A stretch of 49,884 bases of DNA, taken from assembly GCA_016871805.1 (NCBI GenBank), contig VHCG01000029.1:1-49884 (forward strand), in the 5' to 3' direction. Source of the stretch: Verrucomicrobiota bacterium. Lineage in GTDB: Bacteria > Verrucomicrobiota > Verrucomicrobiia > Limisphaerales > UBA9464. Shown here piece after piece: positions 32,371 to 39,822 of the stretch. Below the pieces are notes generated by a model. It was given only the letters and a program-made list of their open reading frames with translations, was not told the origin of the DNA and did not search any database. A program made the position numbers and the translations under genes. The stretch's first letter is position 1. Every line of letters begins with the position of its first letter.

Positions 32371-33342
32371 ATGGATCGACGCAAGTTCCTCAGGGCCAGC
32401 GGCACCGGACTGGCGATGGCGGCCACCGCAGGCCTCCCCGGATGCCGCACCCGAGGACACACCCGTGGTGCCCCGAGGGGCATTGTCGACACCCACACCC
32501 ATTTCTACATCCCGGGCCGACCCCAAGGGGTGCCGTGGCCGTCGCCGGCCGATCCGGTGCTGCACCGGGCGTTCCTGCCTCCCGAGTTCGAGCACCTGGC
32601 CCGACCGCTGGGGGTGACCGGAACCGTGGTCGTCGAGGCCAGTCCCTGGATCGAGGACAACGACTGGCTGCTCAACCTAGCGGAGGACCACCCCGTGATC
32701 CTCGGCGTGGTGGGGAACCTGCCGGTCGGGACCCCCGGGTTCGCAGGGCACCTGCGTCGACTGTCCCGCCGCAACGCCTTCAAGGGCATCCGCATCGGTG
32801 CGGAGGCCTTGTCCACCGCACTCGTTCCGGGGCGTTCCTCCGACGATCTCCAACGGGTGACCGATGCGGATCTCACGGTTGACCTGCTGATCCCGCCTGA
32901 TCGGCTGGCGGACGCAGCCCGCCTGGCGGACCGGCTGCCTCGACTCCGTCTCGTCGTCGACCACTGCGCGAATGTCCCGGTCGGAGTTGCCCCACCCGAG
33001 GCCTGGTTGGCCGGACTCCGCGACTGCAAGGACCAGCCGAACGTCTTCATGAAGTTCAGCGGGCTGGTCGAGGGGACCGGCCGCCGTGGGGGACTGGCCC
33101 CGCAGGAACCGGCCACCTACGCGCCGGTCACACGGGCCGTGGTTTCGGCCTTCGGGCCGGAACGCCTCCTGTTCGGCAGCAACTGGCCCGTGTCGCTGCT
33201 GTTCGCGTCCTACAAAACCGTCCTGGACATCGCGATCCGGACGCTGGCCATCGAGGCACCCGATGCGATGACCGCCGTGTTCCGGGACACTGCAATCCGG
33301 GTCTACCGGCTCCCGACCACCAGCGTCACCACGGGAGGCTGA
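32371..33342 (+). CDS. Tat-exported amidohydrolase (fuconolactonase-like, COG3618 type)
   Basis: A 323-residue metal-dependent hydrolase. The N-terminus MDRRKFLRASGTGLAMAATA is a twin-arginine signal, and GLPGC may be a lipobox, so the protein is exported folded and may be lipid-anchored. The TIM-barrel shows DTHTHFYIPG (first metal strand), VVVEASPWIEDN, AFKGIRIGAEAL, RLVVDHCANVPVG, FMKFSGLVEG and ERLLFGSNWPVSL, the order seen in L-fuconolactonase-like and related lactonases. The substrate is not determined; sugar lactones are the family precedent. It follows rnd by 25 bases, and its last 17 bases overlap the aldehyde dehydrogenase gene on the other strand. Confidence 0.85.
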   Translation: MDRRKFLRASGTGLAMAATAGLPGCRTRGHTRGAPRGIVDTHTHFYIPGRPQGVPWPSPADPVLHRAFLPPEFEHLARPLGVTGTVVVEASPWIEDNDWLLNLAEDHPVILGVVGNLPVGTPGFAGHLRRLSRRNAFKGIRIGAEALSTALVPGRSSDDLQRVTDADLTVDLLIPPDRLADAARLADRLPRLRLVVDHCANVPVGVAPPEAWLAGLRDCKDQPNVFMKFSGLVEGTGRRGGLAPQEPATYAPVTRAVVSAFGPERLLFGSNWPVSLLFASYKTVLDIAIRTLAIEAPDAMTAVFRDTAIRVYRLPTTSVTTGG

Positions 33343-34741
33343 ACGTCTTCACGTAGCTGTAGGCCTTGATGGCTTCGATCACGCCTTCCTTGATGCCCAG
33401 TCCGCTGTCCTTGATGCCGCCGAACGGGCTGCTCTCGACCCGGAATCCCGGCACCTCGTTGATGTTCACGGTGCCGCACCGCAGGGTCCGGATCGCCTTG
33501 AGGGCATGATCGAGGTTGCGGGTCACCACCCCGGAGCTGAGTCCGTAGACGGTGGAATTGGCGAGCTGCAGGGCGTCGTCAAGGTCGCGGATCGCCAGGA
33601 TCGGGGCCAGGGGACCGAAGCTCTCGCACACCACCATCCGCGAGTCCCTGGGGACATGGCTGAGGACAGTCGGCGGATACAGGGCGCCCTGGCGGGTTCC
33701 GCCGATCCGGACCCGGGCCCCGGCCTGGACCGCCTCGGCCACGACGGTCTCGAGGTGGCGGGCGCTGGCCTCGTCGATCACGGTGCCAACCCGGGTGGCC
33801 TCGTCCATCGGATCCCCACAGACATACTCACGGGTCCTCTCCACCAGCCTCTCGGTGAACTCCTCGAGGACGGCCTCATGGACGAGGATCCGCTTCACCG
33901 CGGTGCAGCGCTGGCCCGAGTTCCGGTAGCTTCCCTCCGCGGCGAGGGTCACCGCGAGATCCATCGGGGCGTCGTCGAGGACGATCAACGGATCGTTGCC
34001 ACCGAGCTCCAGCACGAGCTTCTTGTAGCCGGCGGTCGCGGCGATCCGTTTGCCGACTGGCACACTGCCGGTGAAGGCGACGAGCTCGACCTCGGGATGG
34101 GTGACCAGAGGCTCGGCCACCTCGGCGGTGGGTCCGAGCAGGACGCTGAGCATGGGACCTGGGAGTCCGGCCTCGTGGAGAAGCTGGGCGAACCGAAGGG
34201 CCACCAACGGGGTCTTCTCCGAGGGTTTCAGAATGATCGGGGTTCCGGCGGCGATGGCGGGACTCACCTTGTGGGCCACCTGGTTGAGCGGGTGGTTGAA
34301 CGGGGTGATCGCCACCGCACAGCGGAGGGGTTCTCGCGTGGTGAAGATCTTCCGGGACTTTCCCTGCGCCGAGATGTCGCACGAGAAGATCTGTCCGTCA
34401 TCACGAAGGGTCTCCATCGCGGCGAATTTCAGGACATCCAGCGTGCGACCGACCTCATAGCGGGACTCCCGCAGCGCCAGCCCGGCCTCGGAGGTGATGA
34501 TCCGGGCGAACTCGTCGCGCCGCGACTCAAGCGCCATGCGGGTCTTCTCCAGGATCTCGGCCCGCTGATGGCGGCTGGGCGTGTCCCGGAATCCAAGGGC
34601 CGCCGCCACGGCGGCCTCGGTATCCGCACGACTCGCCAGGACCACGGTCCCGGAGACCGAACCGTCATAGGGACTGCGGACGGTCAGGACTTCACGAGCC
34701 GAGACAGGCTGGCCGGCGACTAGGGAGGAGAGCGACTGCAT
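33326..34741 (-). CDS. phnY: Aldehyde dehydrogenase, phosphonoacetaldehyde-dehydrogenase-like
   Basis: An NAD(P)-dependent aldehyde dehydrogenase of 471 residues. The general motifs are ITPFNHPLNQVAHKV, LELGGNDPLIVLDDAP with the catalytic-Glu region, and SGQRCTAVKRILVHE with the nucleophilic Cys. Several blocks match what I know of the phosphonoacetaldehyde dehydrogenase (PhnY) subfamily: the DDGQIFSCDISAQGKSRK insertion, GDPMDEATRVGTVIDEA, GTVNINEVPGFRVESSPFGG and the C-terminus YSYVKTFSLPW. PhnY oxidises phosphonoacetaldehyde to phosphonoacetate in 2-aminoethylphosphonate breakdown. No phnW or phnA is nearby, so a lactaldehyde-type role remains possible. It is convergent with the amidohydrolase (17-base overlap). 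Confidence 0.8.
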   Translation of the reverse strand: MQSLSSLVAGQPVSAREVLTVRSPYDGSVSGTVVLASRADTEAAVAAALGFRDTPSRHQRAEILEKTRMALESRRDEFARIITSEAGLALRESRYEVGRTLDVLKFAAMETLRDDGQIFSCDISAQGKSRKIFTTREPLRCAVAITPFNHPLNQVAHKVSPAIAAGTPIILKPSEKTPLVALRFAQLLHEAGLPGPMLSVLLGPTAEVAEPLVTHPEVELVAFTGSVPVGKRIAATAGYKKLVLELGGNDPLIVLDDAPMDLAVTLAAEGSYRNSGQRCTAVKRILVHEAVLEEFTERLVERTREYVCGDPMDEATRVGTVIDEASARHLETVVAEAVQAGARVRIGGTRQGALYPPTVLSHVPRDSRMVVCESFGPLAPILAIRDLDDALQLANSTVYGLSSGVVTRNLDHALKAIRTLRCGTVNINEVPGFRVESSPFGGIKDSGLGIKEGVIEAIKAYSYVKTFSLPW

Positions 34742-34858
34742 CGGGGACGATCATGTGGACCGGCCGGGGTCCGATCAACGGGTTCCTGTGGCGACCGCCG
34801 GCGCGGGGTCGGGTAAGAAACACCCCCGAGACCTCGTTGCGGAGGGCAGTAGGATTCC

Positions 34859-35032
34859 ATGCCGCTCTACGAATATGTCTGCCGCAAGTGTGGGAAGAAA
34901 TTTGCCGAGGTCCTGTCGGTCGATGAGCACGAATCCAAGAAGGTGGAAGGCCCGGCCTGTGGAAACCGTGACCTCGACAAGGTGATCGAGCCCTTCTACG
35001 CGAGGATCTCCAGCAAGACCGGCCGTCTCTGA
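34859..35032 (+). CDS. Small FmdB-type zinc-ribbon protein with an incomplete second Cys pair
   Basis: A 57-residue protein starting MPLYEYVCRKCGKKF, the typical opening of the FmdB/regulatory zinc-ribbon family. The first knuckle has Cys8 and Cys11. The second knuckle, normally CPxC, reads GPACG, so only Cys34 remains and one zinc ligand is missing. The C-terminal part is charged (NRDLDKVIEPFYARISSKTG). GGAGGG at 34841-34846 and AGGA at 34851-34854 precede the ATG. It is divergent from the aldehyde dehydrogenase and 71 bases ahead of the symporter gene. Family members are poorly understood; a role in regulation or nucleic-acid binding is often assumed. Confidence 0.8.
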   Translation: MPLYEYVCRKCGKKFAEVLSVDEHESKKVEGPACGNRDLDKVIEPFYARISSKTGRL

Positions 35033-35103
35033 GCGCGAGCCGTCGGGTTTCGGCACCGCGCCCAGGAGAACTCCGAACTGGGCAACCCCGGGACCGCGGA
35101 GCC

Positions 35104-36375
35104 ATGCTGCCGGGGTCCATGAACCCCGAGAAGCGCGGCCCCAAGATCTCCCTGACCCGCTGGATCCTGATCTCGATGGTCGTGGGCGTGCTGGTCGGAT
35201 GGCTCTTCCCGGGTCCGTCCCAGGATCTCAAGGTGCTCTCGACCCTGTTCCTGAACCTCATCAAGTGCATCCTGGTGCCCCTGGTCTTCTCGACCCTGGT
35301 GGTCGGCATCGCCGGACACGCCGAGGATCTCCGGGCGGTGGGGCGCCTCGCCTTCAAGTCCTTCGTCTACTTCGAGGTGGTGACCACGCTGGCCTTGGCG
35401 ATCGGGCTGGCTGCGGTGAACCTGGCACGGCCAGGGGATGGCCTGGTCCTTCCGCCACCCTCCGCAGCCACACCGGCGGCACCCCCGACTCCCGTCACAT
35501 TCTCGGGCATCATCGAGCATCTGGCGCCCAAGAGCTTCTTCGCCGCCGCGGCCGCCAATGACGTCCTGCAGGTCGTGGTCTTCGCCATCCTGTTCGGCGT
35601 CGCCCTCGCCCAGGTGCCCGGGGAGCACCGCACGACGATGCTGGCATTCTTCGAGGGGCTGACGGAGGTCATGTTCAAGTTCACCGCCCTGGTCATGAAA
35701 TGCGCCCCCATCGGCATCGGTGCCGCAATGGCGGTCACCGTGGGGCACGGAGGGCTGGACGTCCTCAAGAACCTGGCCCGCCTGATCCTCACCCTCTACG
35801 GGGCCCTCGCGGTGTTCGGCGTGGTGGTCCTTCTCCCCGCCGCCCTTTGGGCCCGAGTGCCGGTGATGCGGTTCCTACGACTGCTTCGCGAACCGATCAT
35901 CCTGGCGTTCACCACCACCTCGTCGGACGCCGCAATGCCCGACGCCATGAAGCGGCTGGTCACGTTCGGTGTTCCCAAGCGGATTGTCTCCTTCGTGATG
36001 CCGATGGGCTACTCGTTCAACCTCGACGGATCCACCCTCTACCTGGCCATCGCCTCGGTGTTCGTTGCCCAGGCGGCCCGGGTGGAACTGTCGATCGGCC
36101 AGCAGCTGGTCATGATGCTGACCCTGATGCTCACCAGCAAAGGGATGGCGGGGATACCGAGGGCCTCGCAGGTGATCCTGGCGGGAACCCTGGTGAGCTT
36201 CGGACTCCCCCTCGAGGGCGTGCTCTTGATCATGGGTGTCGACGAGCTCATGGACATGGCCCGGACCACGGTAAACTTGGTCGGTAACTGCCTCGCGACC
36301 GCCGTCATGGCACGTTGGGAGGGCTGCCTGCAGATTCCGCCCGAGGCCAAGGGATCGGATGGCGCCTCGGTCTGA
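35104..36375 (+). CDS. Dicarboxylate/amino acid:cation symporter (DAACS family)
   Basis: A sodium- or proton-coupled transporter of the glutamate transporter fold, 423 residues. Transport-core motifs are the Ser-rich hairpin tip FTTTSSDAAMP (HP1), the metal/substrate helix PMGYSFNLDGSTLY (TM7, NxDG), hairpin 2 TSKGMAGIPRAS, and the TM8 helix DELMDMARTTVNLVGNCLA with its substrate-contacting Asp, Arg and Asn. An Ala/Pro-rich loop (PPPSAATPAAPPTPVTF) follows TM3. SSDAAMP is closer to the DctA-like form than to the usual ATLP, so C4-dicarboxylate or neutral amino acid transport are both possible. ATG at 35119 is an alternative start. After the stop there is a six-base hairpin (36386-36400) without T tract. 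Confidence 0.93.
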   Translation: MLPGSMNPEKRGPKISLTRWILISMVVGVLVGWLFPGPSQDLKVLSTLFLNLIKCILVPLVFSTLVVGIAGHAEDLRAVGRLAFKSFVYFEVVTTLALAIGLAAVNLARPGDGLVLPPPSAATPAAPPTPVTFSGIIEHLAPKSFFAAAAANDVLQVVVFAILFGVALAQVPGEHRTTMLAFFEGLTEVMFKFTALVMKCAPIGIGAAMAVTVGHGGLDVLKNLARLILTLYGALAVFGVVVLLPAALWARVPVMRFLRLLREPIILAFTTTSSDAAMPDAMKRLVTFGVPKRIVSFVMPMGYSFNLDGSTLYLAIASVFVAQAARVELSIGQQLVMMLTLMLTSKGMAGIPRASQVILAGTLVSFGLPLEGVLLIMGVDELMDMARTTVNLVGNCLATAVMARWEGCLQIPPEAKGSDGASV

Positions 36376-36556
36376 CCGCCTCGGTCGCCGCTGGGCGGCG
36401 CGCGGTGCCACGGAGCAGCCTGGGTTCACCGTGAACCTTCCCGCCTGCGATCCCCCAGGAAAACCTTGCACAAGGGGTGTCGCACGTGAAGTTTCCTATC
36501 CAATCCGGCGACCTCAGGCCCATCGACCCTGGGCGTGGGGACCGGATGTTCCCAAA

Positions 36557-38833
36557 ATGATGTCCCCAACCTCTCGTCTACCGCGGGCCCTGCGTCTTGT
36601 CCTTTCCCTCGCAGCGACCCTCCTTTCCGTGCCCTTGGCTCAGGCTCAGGATAAGCCCCAGGAGCCGCGCGCCTATCTGATCTCCCCGTCTGCAGGGACC
36701 GTCCTCATGCCGAAGACCCTCACCCTCGAGGCCGTCACGGTCGACGGCTCCGAGTACCCGGTAACCCAGGTGGAATTCCTCGCCTCCGAACGGGTGATTG
36801 CGACGGTCGATCGGCCCGTCGACCAGCCCAAGCCCCAGGCCTGGACCAGGATCCGGTTCAAGGCGATCTGGGAGAACATCCCGTTCGGCCTCCACATCCT
36901 CAAGGTCCGCGCCCTGAGCGGCGAGGTCGTGGTGGCCTTGTCGGACCCCGTCGCGGTGCTGGTGGTGGGCATCCCACAGCCACCCCCGGAGCCGACTCTC
37001 CGGGTGGCCATCGCCTCGCCCTCCGCCGGAACCAAGGTCACCCCCGGGGACCCCATCACGGTTTCGGCCAAGGTGGCCGGAGAGGAACCGATCCAGCTCG
37101 TCTCCTTCTTCGCCATCGTGAACGGACAGACCCAGGAGCTCGGCACGGCCACCCAGGAACCCTGGCAGGTGGACTGGAAACCCCGCGAACCCGGACTCAC
37201 GCTCCTCTACGCCAAGGCCGGATCCCGCACCGGATCGGCCCGATCCGATTCCGTCCCGGTGCTGGTGATGGGCATCATCGAACCGCCCCTTCGCCCGGCC
37301 CTGCCCATCCGGGTCGGCATTGTCTCCCCGAAGACCGGTGAGCTGCTCAAACCCGGGACCTCCCTCACCGTGGCGGCCGAGGTGAAGGGTGACGAACCGA
37401 TCGAGTCGGTCTCGTTCGAGGCCGTCGTGGACGGCCGATTCCAGGAGATCGGCACCGATTCCGAGGCCCCGTGGGCGATCCAATGGACGGTCCCCAAAGG
37501 TCGCGTCGCCGTGCTGACCGCCATCGCCCGATCGAAGACCGCCAAGGGCATCTCGGTCTCGGTGGCCGTGCGCATCGCCTCGGAACCCGAACCGGTGGCC
37601 CCACTGGTCTGGTTGAAGCCCCAGGGCGAACTGAATTGGGTCTCGGGGGTTCCCTTCCTGCTGGTCGTGCAGGCCAACGAGGTGGAAGGCACCTTCGAGT
37701 CCGTCGAGTTCTTCGACGGTGAGACCCCGCTCGGCAAGGGATCCCGACTGCCCACCGGTGGCATCGTACCCTCGAGAACCTCCCTGTTCGTCCTCGACTG
37801 GAAGGGCACCGCCGGGACCCATGCCCTCGGCGCCGTAGGACATCGGACCGACGGCTCCACGGTCCGGGTGGACGGCCCCAAGCTGACCCTCAAGGATCCC
37901 ACTGAACCGCCCCGGCCCGCCTGGGTGAGGATCACAACGCCTGCGATGGGATCGTTTGTGAGCACACCGGAGGTTTCACTTCAGGCGGTGGTCTTCGAGA
38001 CCCCGGATGCTCCCGTCTCTGCGGTCGAGTTCGTGGTCGACGCCACGGTGGTCGCCACCGCAAAGCGTCCAGCGGATGCTCCGGCCTCGTCGCCGGACCA
38101 CAAGCTGCTATTCGAAGCGCGTTGGACCCAGCCGGTCGCCGGCATGCATGTCCTGCATGCGCGGGCGATCAACGACCAGACGGCCGTCGCCAAGTCGGAA
38201 CCCGTGCGCTTCGTCGTCGTCGAGGCCAAACCCCCGGTCCCGCCCGACATCATGCCGAAGATCGTGATCGCCTCCCCACAGAACGGCGATCGCCTCCCGG
38301 CCGGCCAACCCCTCGAGATCGTGGTCAAGCCCACGACAGGCGAGGCCATCGAGTCGGTCGAGTTCCTGGCCATCTCCGGGGGCGAGCTGAAGGAACTGGG
38401 GACGGTCACGCAGGAGCCGTGGTCGTTCACCTGGAAGGAACCCACCGAGGGACTTTCGCTGCTGCTGGTCCGGGCCCGGATCGGGGACGAGACCGTCCGT
38501 TCGTTCCCGACACTGGTCGTCATTGGCGACGGGATTCTCTGGGGCCGCGACGACATCAAGACTCCCGGTGCTGGCGTGGTGCCTGGCCTCGGGGTGTCGG
38601 AACCCGATCAACCGCGGATCGCCCCCCTCCGTCCCACCCGAGATGGGCGGCATGAGCTTGTGATGGTCGGCGGGGACGACGGCACCCCGATGGATCTTGA
38701 GGCGTCGGAGGACCTGATCCACTGGAACCGCGTGGCGCGGGGTGTCCTCAACCTTGGGGCCACCATGGACGTGAACACCACGGCGGAGTCGAAGAAGGGA
38801 CTGTTCTACCGCCTGGTTCCGGCTGCTCCGTGA
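36557..38833 (+). CDS. Exported Ig-like repeat protein with a verrucomicrobial C-terminal module
   Basis: A 758-residue secreted protein. The signal peptide (ALRLVLSLAATLLSVPLAQA) supports the start at 36557 (36560 also possible). About six Ig-like (Big-type) beta-sandwich repeats follow, joined by Pro-rich linkers such as GIPQPPPEPTLRV. Repeats 2, 3 and 6 are clearest, each with a version of SPxxGxxxxPGxPL, EPIESVSF and QEPW. The C-terminus (EASEDLIHWNRVARG ... KGLFYRLVPAAP) is a short module with a W and a terminal FYR, resembling the end of the large S8 protease in the next operon. No catalytic residues are seen; adhesion or matrix function is likely. A terminator lies 35 bases after the stop. 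The last 28 bases overlap the convergent kinase gene. Confidence 0.8.
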   Translation: MMSPTSRLPRALRLVLSLAATLLSVPLAQAQDKPQEPRAYLISPSAGTVLMPKTLTLEAVTVDGSEYPVTQVEFLASERVIATVDRPVDQPKPQAWTRIRFKAIWENIPFGLHILKVRALSGEVVVALSDPVAVLVVGIPQPPPEPTLRVAIASPSAGTKVTPGDPITVSAKVAGEEPIQLVSFFAIVNGQTQELGTATQEPWQVDWKPREPGLTLLYAKAGSRTGSARSDSVPVLVMGIIEPPLRPALPIRVGIVSPKTGELLKPGTSLTVAAEVKGDEPIESVSFEAVVDGRFQEIGTDSEAPWAIQWTVPKGRVAVLTAIARSKTAKGISVSVAVRIASEPEPVAPLVWLKPQGELNWVSGVPFLLVVQANEVEGTFESVEFFDGETPLGKGSRLPTGGIVPSRTSLFVLDWKGTAGTHALGAVGHRTDGSTVRVDGPKLTLKDPTEPPRPAWVRITTPAMGSFVSTPEVSLQAVVFETPDAPVSAVEFVVDATVVATAKRPADAPASSPDHKLLFEARWTQPVAGMHVLHARAINDQTAVAKSEPVRFVVVEAKPPVPPDIMPKIVIASPQNGDRLPAGQPLEIVVKPTTGEAIESVEFLAISGGELKELGTVTQEPWSFTWKEPTEGLSLLLVRARIGDETVRSFPTLVVIGDGILWGRDDIKTPGAGVVPGLGVSEPDQPRIAPLRPTRDGRHELVMVGGDDGTPMDLEASEDLIHWNRVARGVLNLGATMDVNTTAESKKGLFYRLVPAAP

Positions 38834-39813
38834 GCGCTGGGGCCCTGCCCCGTTGTCCCATCCATCATGGCCCGCACCGGATTGACCCGGATGCGGGCCT
38901 TCATTTTTTCCCAGTCGGCACGCGAGGGCAGCGTTCCAGGCACCACCTGGGTCGCCGCGGTTCCCGCTGCAACACCGGCGACCAACCAGTCGACGGGGTC
39001 GTGGCTCGCCGAGGACTCGGCAACCACCGCGGCAAGCAGGGCATCCCCGGCGCCGACGGTGTTGCGGACGGCAACGCGGGGAGGCGTGGCCTGCATCGCA
39101 TGGCCGAGCCGGGAATTGACGAGGAGCGCCCCGCGTTCACCCCGGGACACCAATACCCAGTTCCGCGTCAGGGTTGAGAGGGCCTCCGCAGCCGACAACA
39201 CTTCGGAATCGGACCCGAGGTCCTGGCCCGCCCACTGGGCGAGTTCGAACTCATTGGGCTTCACGAGGAACGGCTGCTGGCGTGCGGCCCGGGCAAAGGG
39301 TTCCCGGTCGCAGTCGAGGAACAGGCGGACTCCAGCCCGTCTCGCCTCGCGGGCGAGGTCGGCATAGGTACCCATGGGTGAACCGAAGGCAAGGGTTCCG
39401 GAGATCACCACGGGATCCGATCGACGGATCCAGTCGGTTGCCAGGGACTTCAAACCCTGCGATTCCGCCTTCTCCAGGCGCGGCCAGGTTGCATTGAAAC
39501 GGAACTGCGGGCCGGTCTGCGGGGAAACCACCACGTTGCAGCGGTTGGACCCGGAGATCGGGAAGCGGATGAACCGGATCTTTTCCAATCGGAGCCCACG
39601 GGCGAGCTCACGTCCAGTCGACCCGCCGAGGGGCAACAGCACGCGGGAGGGGAAGCCCGACCAACGGAGCCAACGGGCCACGTTGATCCCCTTGCCACCC
39701 GGCCACCGGGACTCGGCCTCAATCTCGTTTTTCTCCTCAGGCAACACCCGACGGAGACGCCACTCGACGTCGACCGCAGGATTGAACGAGATGACGAGAC
39801 CGATCGGGGACAT
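38806..39813 (-). CDS. PfkB-family sugar kinase (1-phosphofructokinase/tagatose-6-phosphate kinase type)
   Basis: A ribokinase-fold enzyme of 335 residues that phosphorylates a hexose phosphate. The N-terminus MSPIGLVISFNPAVDVEWRL is the usual start of the FruK/LacC group (SLNPAxD). PfkB signature 1 is in WPGGKGINVARWLRWSG. The C-terminal anion hole and catalytic Asp lie in NTVGAGDALLAAVVA. KPNEFELAQWAGQ and LVSRGERGALLV are also typical. Fructose 1-phosphate or tagatose 6-phosphate are the likely substrates; sequence alone does not decide. It starts nine bases after the S8 protease stop on the same strand. Its 3' end overlaps the convergent Ig-like gene, and its C-terminal coding part contains that gene's terminator. 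Confidence 0.88.
   Translation of the reverse strand: MSPIGLVISFNPAVDVEWRLRRVLPEEKNEIEAESRWPGGKGINVARWLRWSGFPSRVLLPLGGSTGRELARGLRLEKIRFIRFPISGSNRCNVVVSPQTGPQFRFNATWPRLEKAESQGLKSLATDWIRRSDPVVISGTLAFGSPMGTYADLAREARRAGVRLFLDCDREPFARAARQQPFLVKPNEFELAQWAGQDLGSDSEVLSAAEALSTLTRNWVLVSRGERGALLVNSRLGHAMQATPPRVAVRNTVGAGDALLAAVVAESSASHDPVDWLVAGVAAGTAATQVVPGTLPSRADWEKMKARIRVNPVRAMMDGTTGQGPSAHGAAGTRR
38869..38909 (+). terminator. Intrinsic terminator of the Ig-like gene, inside the convergent pfkB-type coding region
   Basis: GGCCCGCACCGG (38869-38880) pairs with CCGGATGCGGGCC (38887-38899) through a 12-base stem with one bulged A and a six-base loop. It is followed by TTCATTTTTTC. This is the clearest Rho-independent terminator in the window. 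It acts on the plus strand, 35 bases after the Ig-like gene's stop, and lies within the C-terminal coding sequence of the minus-strand kinase. Confidence 0.8.
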
Positions 39814-39822
39814 GCCGACGGA

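Noticed and set aside
30996-32498. Upstream extension of the kdsA frame
   Set aside because: The frame is open far upstream, but KdsA homology begins just after 30995 and the extension is antisense to rnd and the amidohydrolase.
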